35,289 bases of DNA from a virus, in IMG/VR virus record IMGVR_UViG_3300029319_000197, positions 1-35,289 of that record; one strand, given 5' to 3'. Below are positions 23,976 to 31,590 of the stretch, piece after piece. Under the pieces are notes generated by a model. That model was not told the DNA's origin and did not search any database. It saw only the letters and a list, made by a program, of their open reading frames with translations. The translations under genes and the position numbers were made by a program. The stretch's first letter is position 1. The number at the start of each line of letters is the position of its first letter.

Positions 23976-24448
23976 CCTACGTCCTTTAGCTTACTGATTG
24001 GTATGTTATAGCAGTCAGCACGGAACGTGTAGTTGTTTGACGGGTCAACATCCCCTCGCTTGTAGCGAATAGCTTTATCGTAGAAATCAGACTTTGGTAT
24101 ACTGCCAAGTATCCAAGCCCGTTTCATATTATGTAACACACGAACAAATATGTAATCATCACAGTCTTGATCAGATCCGTGTGCGGCAACAGAACAATCG
24201 TAGTAGGGCAGAGGCTCAGAGTCACAACGCTTTGTCTTAACGTCAATGCGCCGCCCCTCGTGCACCAAGTCGTAGTCGAACGTGTTACTGGGGGAAGCAT
24301 TTAGATGTCGTTGAACGATGACCTCGCCAAGACTCCCCAGAACGTTGCTCGTTCCGTTGGTGATACTACCAGAAAGAAACTGCATCTGTGCAGCTTTCTT
24401 AGCAGCCTGTTTCATCATTTCTTCAGTTACGTCTATTGAAATTATCAT
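23972..24448 (-). CDS. PD-(D/E)XK-type nuclease
   Basis: A 158-residue protein with a compact nuclease signature: Glu42 in GSLGEVIVQRHL, Asp60 in FDYDLV and Asp69-x-Lys71 in RIDVKTK. This Glu...Asp...DxK layout is the PD-(D/E)XK core that binds metal and cuts DNA. The following part has several Cys and Asp residues of no clear motif. It lies directly after the ribonucleotide reductase gene (three-base gap). The target structure (branched, damaged or host DNA) cannot be read from sequence. Confidence 0.75.
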   Translation of the reverse strand: MIISIDVTEEMMKQAAKKAAQMQFLSGSITNGTSNVLGSLGEVIVQRHLNASPSNTFDYDLVHEGRRIDVKTKRCDSEPLPYYDCSVAAHGSDQDCDDYIFVRVLHNMKRAWILGSIPKSDFYDKAIRYKRGDVDPSNNYTFRADCYNIPISKLKDVG

Positions 24449-24451
24449 CGT

Positions 24452-26434
24452 TTACTCCGCTGCAACTATATCTACAACCTCACAGGCATCTGCAGAACAA
24501 GCTAGTTCCCGGTTGCCATTGGTTGAATCTTCTGTTTCGAACACTTCAAGCCCTGACCAATCTATGTCGTCAGGTGTCTTGAGGTTTATCTCAGACCATT
24601 CGACAATACCGTCATCGTTGACGTTAGATACCTTCTGGTAGTTGCCCTTGTACTCTTCCTCAGTAATGTCCTGATATGGGGCTTGCTTATAGGTGTGGTC
24701 AGTGAACGGCAGGAAAGATATGCCACTGCACAGATCAAAGTTGTCGTACACCCATGCACCCACCTTGACCCACTCGTCCTCTTTGACACTGATAGTAACA
24801 GAGGGTTTGTGCTCACACCAGTGCAAAGCATACAGCTTCCACAGTTCAAGCTGATCGATAGCTGACATGTCGTTGCGACAGGTAGCACCGTGCGGCGAAC
24901 GTGTGATGAAACTGAACACGGTTGTGTTGTCTGGCTTCATAACGTCTGGCTCGTTGGGCACACCCTGATTAATTAGAAACTGTGTCAATGGGTCTTTGTT
25001 ATCACCCCGCACAGTTCGAACATAATAGGGGTTGTGTCTTGCGTGAATACCGCTGGCGGCATCGACGAGTTGCGATACAGTGCCAGATGGTTTGACGCAG
25101 GTGATAGCTGTAGATTGTTCTATGCCTATTTGATTTGCCACATATGCGTTTTGATCGATTGCCACCTGACGCATTTCAGTCAGCCAACGTACGGAGTCCT
25201 CTGTCTTGGATAGCACAGGATGATCCATGATGCCTGTGAGTGATACGCCCAGCAGTCGCTCTTCTTTGGTGTTCTTCTCCCAGACTTTGCGTAAATACTT
25301 AAAGTTGGTGAGAGTGCTTTGAAACGTGCCCAGTGTGGTTGCAAGACGAACCTTATGCTTGAGATCATCTAGACCATCCGTAGGACGAACAACCACCTCT
25401 GACAGGTTGCAAAACTGATAAGGGCGCAAGATAATCTCACTGCACGGGTTGCAACCAAAGTCGTGTTCAGGGTCACGTCGTCCGTTCTCAGCAACTTTCA
25501 TCTTAGCTGCTTCACGATTGAAGATGCCACGTTCTCCGCTCTTGCTGTCGTACAAAGACAGCCACTCTTTTAGAAACGTTCCAATGTCGGGTTTCTTGGA
25601 GTACGATACAGAGTTGTTAGCCAATGCTCTGTGCCCGTCGTTCTCCCACCAGTTACCAGACTTGGCGTGGGACATCTCCCTGTCAGAGAGATCAGATAAA
25701 CTAATCAGTGCAGAACGACGAACGCCACCTACGACAACGATCTCACCAACCTTACACATGATGTCGTGGCACTCAATTGCTTTGAGACGACGACCAGCGG
25801 CTCGTTTGAAGATGTCGATGCAAAAGTTAAATAACTCAAGTAGGGGTTCCGGTCCAGAAGCACGACCTCCCATAGTCTTCAGACGAACCCCGGAAGGGCG
25901 AACGGACGATACATCTATTGATGGGATCTGCCCAGCGTACAGAAGAGACAGCAGTTCACGGAACGCCCTAGCCCACCCACTACGACTGTCAGCGACGTGC
26001 ACAACAGTTGGGGACTCCTCAAAGTGTTCGTTCACGATTGGTAGCTTGCTCACTTGAGACTCCTCAACAGAGAAGCCCACACCTGTACCACACATAAGGA
26101 TATACATACATTCATCAAACGCACGAGGACTATCTACAGGCAGGTACGAGCAGTTATATCCCACAACGTTGTCCCGCTCTAAAGCAGATCCAGAAGTCAT
26201 CATAGCCCGCATAGATGGCATGATTTTCAAATCGAGAATAGCTTCCTCCAATTCTTCAGCAAACAATTCGTTAACGTCATACCCGTGCTCATTCTTAAGA
26301 TGGTCACACATAAAGTTCATGTAACGGCGCACAGTCTCTTCCCAAGTCTCTCTACGATTATGTTCGGGGAGCCAACGGGCATAACGCGATTTATGAATAA
26401 ATTGCTGGTAAATGGTGGGTAGCTGATTCGACAT
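24452..26434 (-). CDS. nrdJ: Adenosylcobalamin-dependent ribonucleotide reductase, class II monomeric
   Basis: A 660-residue reductase converting ribonucleotides (probably triphosphates) to deoxynucleotides for phage DNA synthesis, using a B12 radical. Key residues are visible: Cys95 in YNCSY, the finger-loop Asn329-Pro-Cys331-Ser-Glu333 (radical Cys and Glu), Cys342 in FCNLSEVV as redox partner, and the C-terminal Cys646-x4-Cys651 pair that passes electrons from thioredoxin. The length fits single-chain class II enzymes such as the Lactobacillus RTPR (about 740), slightly short. No intein is seen. RBS AGGAGAAG. It lies two bases after a DUF3310 gene, within the DNA-metabolism operon. Confidence 0.93.
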   Translation of the reverse strand: MSNQLPTIYQQFIHKSRYARWLPEHNRRETWEETVRRYMNFMCDHLKNEHGYDVNELFAEELEEAILDLKIMPSMRAMMTSGSALERDNVVGYNCSYLPVDSPRAFDECMYILMCGTGVGFSVEESQVSKLPIVNEHFEESPTVVHVADSRSGWARAFRELLSLLYAGQIPSIDVSSVRPSGVRLKTMGGRASGPEPLLELFNFCIDIFKRAAGRRLKAIECHDIMCKVGEIVVVGGVRRSALISLSDLSDREMSHAKSGNWWENDGHRALANNSVSYSKKPDIGTFLKEWLSLYDSKSGERGIFNREAAKMKVAENGRRDPEHDFGCNPCSEIILRPYQFCNLSEVVVRPTDGLDDLKHKVRLATTLGTFQSTLTNFKYLRKVWEKNTKEERLLGVSLTGIMDHPVLSKTEDSVRWLTEMRQVAIDQNAYVANQIGIEQSTAITCVKPSGTVSQLVDAASGIHARHNPYYVRTVRGDNKDPLTQFLINQGVPNEPDVMKPDNTTVFSFITRSPHGATCRNDMSAIDQLELWKLYALHWCEHKPSVTISVKEDEWVKVGAWVYDNFDLCSGISFLPFTDHTYKQAPYQDITEEEYKGNYQKVSNVNDDGIVEWSEINLKTPDDIDWSGLEVFETEDSTNGNRELACSADACEVVDIVAAE

Positions 26435-26435
26435 C

Positions 26436-26657
26436 TTACTTCTCCTTTATTTCTATCAACTTGGTGAGATACCATTGAGCCTTCTTCAAGTCCTCTACGC
26501 CGTTCTTGTAGCGGTATCTCCATAGGTATTTAATGATATTACCCTGTAGGTAATACTCAAAGCCTTCGTCTGTTGCGGCTTCAATGGCAGAGATGCACTC
26601 CACACCTGCCTGATTATAATGTGGTGGGCTGTTTACCACATCTTTTTTACTGTTCAC
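26436..26657 (-). CDS. DUF3310 (SaV-like) protein
   Basis: A 73-residue protein containing VNSPPHYNQAGVECISAIEAA, then GNIIKYLWRYRYKNGVEDLKKAQWYLTKLIE. This is the signature of the DUF3310/SaV-like family, common in phages next to nucleotide-metabolism genes and often labelled nucleotide kinase without direct proof. The start is a GTG overlapping the upstream stop as GTGA. It sits before ribonucleotide reductase, consistent with nucleotide-pool control. Confidence 0.88.
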   Translation of the reverse strand: MNSKKDVVNSPPHYNQAGVECISAIEAATDEGFEYYLQGNIIKYLWRYRYKNGVEDLKKAQWYLTKLIEIKEK

Positions 26658-26980
26658 TGTTTGACCCCAAAGTCAACGCGAATGATGTTACCCTCTGTTT
26701 CATAGTCCGTACCGTCCTGCTCTGCAAAGTGCTCACGTGCTTTTATGGCAATCACACCGCTAGAAAATACTTGATCAATGTCTGCCTGTAGCAATGCAAG
26801 GATGCCCTCTACTGCCACCTCTCCGGGATGGGGGTTGCCATCATCATCAAGCAATCCACCTGTTGTGTCAAATACCTTTGCACTAAATCCTTCTTTGTTA
26901 GGTTTGAGTATAACGTAGTACCTGTCTGGTAACAAGAAATTTTTTTCTAACTCAATTTCGCTTTCAATGTCGTCGCTCAT
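26654..26980 (-). CDS. Acidic hypothetical protein
   Basis: A 108-residue acidic protein (SDDIESEIELEKNFLLPDRYYVILKPN, then DTTGGLLDDDGNPHPGEVAVEGILALLQADIDQVFSSG). The ATG at 26980 overlaps the endonuclease I stop (ATGA) and has GGAG eight bases upstream; a GTG three codons earlier is too close to that RBS. It overlaps DUF3310 by GTGA. No family recognised. Position suggests a DNA-metabolism accessory. Confidence 0.7.
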   Translation of the reverse strand: MSDDIESEIELEKNFLLPDRYYVILKPNKEGFSAKVFDTTGGLLDDDGNPHPGEVAVEGILALLQADIDQVFSSGVIAIKAREHFAEQDGTDYETEGNIIRVDFGVKQ

Positions 26981-27345
26981 TTGAACCACTCCTCTGGTAT
27001 GCTACCTTCTGCCCACAAGAAACCGTGTCTCTCACACCACATAGCGTAGCTGGTTTTACTGTTCTTTCTAATTTTGTTTCTTGCGCGTTGGAACACAAAG
27101 CGGATATCAACATCCGGATTCTGTTTCTTGATAAGTATGTGCTTGCTTCTATCTGCTACATCAAACTTGCCTTTTGCCTCAACATAGAACCCGTATTCAG
27201 GAAACCAAAAGTCCGGTGTGTAGTTTTTTATTTTAGGTTGAAACGGTATCTTCTTCGTTTCGTATTCAAAGTCTCTTCCGTTTTCAGCCAACTTACGTGC
27301 AACACGTAACTCGAAATCGGATCTAAACCTGTGTCGCCCTGCCAT
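26977..27345 (-). CDS. Endonuclease I, T7 gp3-type Holliday-junction resolvase
   Basis: A 122-residue junction-resolving nuclease. The catalytic set of the phage endonuclease I family is visible: Glu12 in DFELRVARKL, Asp45 in NYTPDFW and Glu56-Ala-Lys58 in YVEAKGK (T7 equivalents Glu20, Asp55, Glu65, Lys67). It should cut branched phage DNA before packaging and help degrade host DNA. It is slightly shorter than T7 gp3 (149). The start at 27345 overlaps the upstream stop (TAATG); a longer reading frame upstream lies inside the neighbour. Confidence 0.9.
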   Translation of the reverse strand: MAGRHRFRSDFELRVARKLAENGRDFEYETKKIPFQPKIKNYTPDFWFPEYGFYVEAKGKFDVADRSKHILIKKQNPDVDIRFVFQRARNKIRKNSKTSYAMWCERHGFLWAEGSIPEEWFK

Positions 27346-27758
27346 TACGGTAACTCTATGCTGGGAGGCGAGAAGTTCAACGTCAGATGTTCTAGTCTTT
27401 TCAGTGCGTACCCTGCCATCTTTGGGGATGATTTTTCTAAAGAGGTAATCTGTGTTTGAATTTCCCGTGTTGGAAGCCATACTACTCCACCACTCCTGAC
27501 TATAAAATTTATTTTTTGAAATTGTTCTTCAATAGTTCGCATATCACGTTCGCTGGTCTCTCCCTGTAGAGCACCGATAAGGTTGTCTTGCAAATACTGC
27601 TCGACCAATGTGATTGGTAGCCCTTGTCTGCTGTTGCGTAACTGAACAACAGAAGCGTTTCCTCCTCGTTTCTGTGCTGACTCAACATACACAAAGAACG
27701 TATTTGGATTCAGAAACTGCATTGAGGGAGTGAACTCTGTATAATATATAACGTACAC
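27345..27758 (-). CDS. Unknown protein between two nucleases
   Basis: A 137-residue protein of unknown family. It reads MYVIYYTEFTPSMQFLNPNTFFVYVESAQKR at the start, then a helical SERDMRTIEEQFQKINF, a beta turn RSGGVVWLP and a helical end. The proposed start is GTG at 27758, overlapping the upstream stop as TAGTG; ATG at 27722 is the alternative and lacks an RBS. It sits between a Cas4-like nuclease and endonuclease I with one-base overlaps on both sides, so it is probably co-translated and may help recombination or nuclease control (inference). Confidence 0.65.
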   Translation of the reverse strand: MYVIYYTEFTPSMQFLNPNTFFVYVESAQKRGGNASVVQLRNSRQGLPITLVEQYLQDNLIGALQGETSERDMRTIEEQFQKINFIVRSGGVVWLPTREIQTQITSLEKSSPKMAGYALKRLEHLTLNFSPPSIELP

Positions 27759-28639
27759 TACACGACACTTTCTTTAGCTAACTTAGTATACCACGTCCCC
27801 GGCCTACTTTGAGCCCGTGAGGTTGCTTTCGGTGCAAACTTAGCTTTAGGCCAACACTTGCTTTTGTGACCACAAAACGTACAAGTGCGAGGCATGAGCA
27901 TGTTACCTGTTGGTTTACCCTTGTGCATCTCCTTTTCAGGTTGGAACTCTTTACGAAAAGGTTTGTTCGACAGAAGATATTTGGCACGGGCTTTAGCATC
28001 AGCAATGTACTGCTTACGATCTTGTTCTTGATCGTCTGGCGCAGGGCACATAATCCACTCGCCATTGTTTTTGTTTACTACAATCCAACCGCCAAAAGGC
28101 AACCCAACAGCAGTAGAATAAAGATAACCCTGCATGATATACCCAAAGGTGTCATCCTGTTTGATTTTTTCATACCCTCCGAAAGAGCCGAATTTATGGT
28201 TAAAAGAGTAATCAGACGCTGATTTGATGTCCCAAACCTTTGGTCCCGATCCATCGTCAATGATGATATCAAGGGTCCCAGTAATTTTAATGTCATGGTC
28301 AAGCTCCAGTTCTACTTTCTTTTGCAAATCTACAATTTCAACTTCAGATAGTCTCATGGATAACACAGCGAGAGATTCGATCATGTCCCCAAATACGAAC
28401 CTCATAAACGTAGTGTAATCCATATCTTCCTTGTTGCCAGCTATCTCATGTTGTTGTTGGCACAAAGGTCTGCCTAAACCTGACATGCGTATGCCAGATT
28501 TTTCGGGCTTTCTGTTGAATTGTTTTTCGATAGAGGCGGCTACTGATTCAACAAACTCATTAGAAAATTCGGGCGGGAGATTGATTGTCCCCCGCCCTGC
28601 GCTTTCTAGAGCCGCCTGTATCTTAGGCAGCGTCAGCAT
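27758..28639 (-). CDS. Cas4/RecB-like nuclease with predicted Fe-S cluster
   Basis: A 293-residue exonuclease-type protein. Visible motifs in order are Cys60 (GRPLCQQQ), the GDMIES helix (85-90), Asp124 in GTLD, Asp137-x-Lys139 in WDIKSAS, a Gln170-centred IMQGYLYS helix, and Cys253-x2-Cys256-x5-Cys262. One Cys before and three after a PD-(D/E)XK core is the iron-sulfur nuclease arrangement of Cas4 and AddB. Such phage proteins probably process DNA ends for recombination. The ATG at 28639 overlaps the ssDNA-binding gene by 17 bases. No CRISPR genes are present nearby. Confidence 0.85.
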   Translation of the reverse strand: MLTLPKIQAALESAGRGTINLPPEFSNEFVESVAASIEKQFNRKPEKSGIRMSGLGRPLCQQQHEIAGNKEDMDYTTFMRFVFGDMIESLAVLSMRLSEVEIVDLQKKVELELDHDIKITGTLDIIIDDGSGPKVWDIKSASDYSFNHKFGSFGGYEKIKQDDTFGYIMQGYLYSTAVGLPFGGWIVVNKNNGEWIMCPAPDDQEQDRKQYIADAKARAKYLLSNKPFRKEFQPEKEMHKGKPTGNMLMPRTCTFCGHKSKCWPKAKFAPKATSRAQSRPGTWYTKLAKESVV

Positions 28640-29471
28640 CGGCAAGCTCTGCTTCTAACGAAACATCAATACTTTCCGTGCTGAGTTTTTGAGCTTCCCT
28701 GAACTTCTCAAGGATGCCCTCATTGTAAATTTTAATTGTCTCCAAGAATTTCTTGATAAGATCCAAGTCTTCTTGCACAAGATCTTTGAGGTAATCAGTT
28801 TGAGCAAATGTGGGCACCCAAAAAGTTACACTACCAGATTTCATTTTCTTTGTGCCAATCAGAAACACAGTTTTCTGCATGAGTTTCTTCTGGCGCGTAA
28901 TGAGGTCAAGTGCCTCCCGTACCGGACGAAAGCCTGATTTCTTGAAATATGCCACGACGGGTTGATTGTCGAGTTTGACATCATTGCCCTCTGCGTCTTT
29001 TGCAGTTCCTGATACCGTCGCATATACAACTTGGTTGCACACAACTTCTCTTGAAAGAAGAAGTCGTGGGTCTGTTGGACTCAACTCTTTCTCTTCATCC
29101 TTTGTCAGGCGACCACATTTCTCACCGCCAATGGAATCTGGAAACTTGTCACCCAGACTTCCGGTCTGAATTGATTGAGAAACAAAACCTTTCTCTTCAT
29201 CATCCCAGTGGCTGTAAGTGTACATTCTGCTAAACGGACGCAGTTTCAGCTTTTCAGCGTATACGAAACGTCCATCTACCATAAGTTTCCAATGTCCTTT
29301 TGGTAAAGAGTTACCGTCGTCGTCCTCGTCTGTGTAATTTATTGCCAAGCGAGGTAGACCGTTTCCAGAACCAGTGTTGGGGGCTCCACCCTGCCCGGTC
29401 AGAGCCATGAGTGCTGACTCGTCAAGATTATCTAAATTTATGTTTTCAAGTGTTGCTAAATCGTTCGTCAT
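28623..29471 (-). CDS. Putative ssDNA-binding protein
   Basis: A 282-residue protein placed directly after the DNA polymerase. The N terminus is acidic (LATLENINLDNLDESALMALTG), followed by a Gly/Ser linker and a beta-rich central part (GHWKLMVDGRFVYAEKLKLRPF, VVYATVSGTAKDAEGN, SGSVTFWVP). It ends in an acidic helix with ELADADAA, like the acidic tails of replication SSBs. No catalytic motif is seen. A good RBS (AGGAGAAG) and its own promoter (29530-29502) suggest a high protein level, as needed for an SSB. The role is inference; I cannot confirm the family. Confidence 0.65.
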   Translation of the reverse strand: MTNDLATLENINLDNLDESALMALTGQGGAPNTGSGNGLPRLAINYTDEDDDGNSLPKGHWKLMVDGRFVYAEKLKLRPFSRMYTYSHWDDEEKGFVSQSIQTGSLGDKFPDSIGGEKCGRLTKDEEKELSPTDPRLLLSREVVCNQVVYATVSGTAKDAEGNDVKLDNQPVVAYFKKSGFRPVREALDLITRQKKLMQKTVFLIGTKKMKSGSVTFWVPTFAQTDYLKDLVQEDLDLIKKFLETIKIYNEGILEKFREAQKLSTESIDVSLEAELADADAA

Positions 29472-29501
29472 TTTCTTCTCCTATGACTGTTTAACTTTTC
29501 T

Positions 29502-29530
29502 ATTGTAAAGTTATACAAGCTGGGTGTCAA
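29502..29530 (-). promoter_or_regulatory. Sigma70-like promoter TTGACA-17-TACAAT
   Basis: Minus-strand -35 TTGACA (29530-29525) and -10 TACAAT (29507-29502) with a 17-base spacer, located at the end of the polymerase gene. Predicted start near 29495, about 24 bases before the ATG of the putative ssDNA-binding gene. Confidence 0.65.
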
Positions 29531-31046
29531 GCCAATTATCACCTATTTTTAACTCAATATCAACAGGCATATCATAGTGTATGCCGTAACGTCTATGTGA
29601 TTCATCTTTGATAGATAACATAGCCTCCTCCATCATGTTGATTGCCTTACGTTCCTCGCCCGGATAGACATCCATGACTATGCTATCATGCACAGTATTA
29701 CATATAACACTGTTTATTTTGGACTGTCTTAGAAGTTGGCTCAAACGAATCAAAGCAAGGGGTAGCAAGTCTCCTGTAGCAAAACCCTGTACAGGATAGT
29801 TGCAGATGGCGGTGCGGTTTGTCGCAGTGCCCCACTTTGTCCACTTGGTTCCGGGAAAATGGTATTGCCTACCAGAGGGCAACGTTATGTATCCTTTATC
29901 TACGGCTTGGCGTTGCATGTCATCCTGCCACTCTGTCACAGCCGCATACTTATCTTTGAAGGCGTTGTAGTATCTTCTCTGGGAATCAGTGCCTGTTACA
30001 CCACCATACAGAGGCTTGAAGGTGTGTGCCTTTGCTTCCTGTCGGCTACAGCCTATGATCTCTGCAGTGTAGTTATGAACGTCAGTGCCAGACCTGACAT
30101 CGTTGTAGATGGCTTCGTCGCTTGATAAGAACCCTGCCACACGGAACTCTAGCTGACTATAGTCCCCCTCAAGTATCTTACCGCCTTCCCAGCGGCTTGT
30201 AACAACTTTGCGAATGACGAACGTAGAGCCTCGCGGCATGTTTTGAAAATTTGGGTTTCTCGAAGATAGTCTTCCAGTAGCAGTAACACACTGCATAAAC
30301 TCAGGATGAATAAAATCATCATCATCAAGATTGTTGAGCATACCGTCCACAAAATTAGAAAGATAAGTTCGAATAGCAGAGTATCGGATATACGCCTCCA
30401 CAAATTCTTTAGCCTCCCCGGACAACTCACTAAGACGTTGCTCAAGCGTTTCCTTGTCTGTTTTAAATCCACCTGCCGCAACGTCAGCGACTCCTCTAGG
30501 GCTGATTTTAAATCCTGCAGTCTTACCAGTATCGACATACGTTATTCCTTTTCCGTTACACGTTGAACAAACACGCTTGGCCTTACTTATGCTGCCATCT
30601 TTACGAACAAATGAAACTCGTCCCGTGCCCTCACATTGCATACACTGAGAGCCAATCGTACGTCGTATCACAGTTGTATTATCGCTAATAGCATGTTTGA
30701 ACTCGCTTTGCTTCATGCGAGTACGCATCTTCTGTTTCTTGGTAGCCCCTCGTTGCTCAGTGCCTAGATTGAAAAGCGTCTTCCATACCTGTTTGTTATT
30801 TACCTTACGAGAATAGAACAGGACAGAACGATCATCAGGGCTATCAAGGTTGAAAGGGGTATCACCCATTGCGGTTTGAGCCATGCTTCTGAGCTTGAGT
30901 CGTAGTTCCTCTTGTTCATTTTCAAAGTCCTCCTTCAATTGTATCAGTGCTTGTTTGTCTATCTTGATGCCAGCGCGTTCGATGTCACACAGAACGTCTG
31001 TCATCTCACAGGACATAAGTAGTGTGGACTGTAAACTAGAGCTCAT
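29511..31046 (-). CDS. DNA polymerase family A, polymerase domain with DnaJ-like zinc finger
   Basis: A 511-residue polymerase without its own proofreading domain. After a helical start (CDIERAGIKIDKQAL) it has a zinc finger of two CxxCxGxG motifs (Cys135/138 and Cys160/163), like half of the DnaJ central domain. The palm and fingers follow: motif A EGDYSQLEFR with Asp295; motif B Arg335-x3-Lys339-x3-Phe343-x3-Tyr347-Gly; motif C VHDS with Asp454. Phe343 aligns with E. coli Pol I Phe762. The start ATG (31046) overlaps the end of the exonuclease gene by 11 bases; the 28 residues in frame before it lie inside that gene. A polymerase with inserted partial DnaJ domain is known in HMO-2011-type phages. 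Confidence 0.92.
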   Translation of the reverse strand: MSSSLQSTLLMSCEMTDVLCDIERAGIKIDKQALIQLKEDFENEQEELRLKLRSMAQTAMGDTPFNLDSPDDRSVLFYSRKVNNKQVWKTLFNLGTEQRGATKKQKMRTRMKQSEFKHAISDNTTVIRRTIGSQCMQCEGTGRVSFVRKDGSISKAKRVCSTCNGKGITYVDTGKTAGFKISPRGVADVAAGGFKTDKETLEQRLSELSGEAKEFVEAYIRYSAIRTYLSNFVDGMLNNLDDDDFIHPEFMQCVTATGRLSSRNPNFQNMPRGSTFVIRKVVTSRWEGGKILEGDYSQLEFRVAGFLSSDEAIYNDVRSGTDVHNYTAEIIGCSRQEAKAHTFKPLYGGVTGTDSQRRYYNAFKDKYAAVTEWQDDMQRQAVDKGYITLPSGRQYHFPGTKWTKWGTATNRTAICNYPVQGFATGDLLPLALIRLSQLLRQSKINSVICNTVHDSIVMDVYPGEERKAINMMEEAMLSIKDESHRRYGIHYDMPVDIELKIGDNWLDTQLV

Positions 31047-31590
31047 GGTACATCCTCTCAAGCGTTGTGCCAAAGGCTTCTGCCTGTTTGATAGCGATAC
31101 GTTCCGTAACAAGAACGTCTTCCTTACCATACTCTTCTACAATGTCGTAGGGTATTTTGTCAAACGTAATACCGTCATCCAGATAAGGTTGAACGAGATC
31201 TTTCTTCTTGGTGCCCACGTCGTATTTCTCAGCGAGAGCGGCAAGACTCAGAGGCCAACGCCGGGAACCAGCTAGGATGTACTCTCCAACCATCGTGTCA
31301 TACAGCTTGCCCTCGTAAGACCAACCGCACTCACGCAACCACATCAGGTCAAACTTGATGTTGTGACCAATCAACAGATCGCACCACTCAAGAGCAGAAC
31401 GAACTTGTTCGAACCCGCCAGCAGTCGGTGTTTCCTTTTCGTGGTGAAAGCAGAGGTAGTCAACACCTACATCAGTTATGCGTTTGTAGCCGACACTAAC
31501 CAGAAGATTTTTGAAGAACGGAGAGGGTGTCCAAGAGCCGTTTGGCTTTTTGGTTGTGGTAGTTTCCACGTCAAGAGTCACTATGTTCAT
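31036..31590 (-). CDS. 3'-5' exonuclease (DnaQ-like) of the replicative polymerase, separate gene
   Basis: A 184-residue protein with all three exonuclease motifs: Exo I DVE (Asp7, Glu9), Exo II HNIKFD (Asn77, Asp81) and Exo III YGKED (Tyr154, Asp158). It corresponds to the N-terminal proofreading domain that T7-like polymerases carry in one chain. Here it ends with TAG just inside the start of the polymerase gene, in another frame. It has a strong RBS (GGAGGAG) and overlaps the upstream nuclease by 20 bases. The two proteins probably act together. A frameshift splitting one gene is the alternative. Confidence 0.9.
   Translation of the reverse strand: MNIVTLDVETTTTKKPNGSWTPSPFFKNLLVSVGYKRITDVGVDYLCFHHEKETPTAGGFEQVRSALEWCDLLIGHNIKFDLMWLRECGWSYEGKLYDTMVGEYILAGSRRWPLSLAALAEKYDVGTKKKDLVQPYLDDGITFDKIPYDIVEEYGKEDVLVTERIAIKQAEAFGTTLERMYHEL

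Noticed and set aside
25449-26057. A 202-codon plus-strand frame opposite the ribonucleotide reductase gene.
   Set aside because: It is antisense to a conserved enzyme with clear motifs, lacks an RBS and has a disordered-looking composition.
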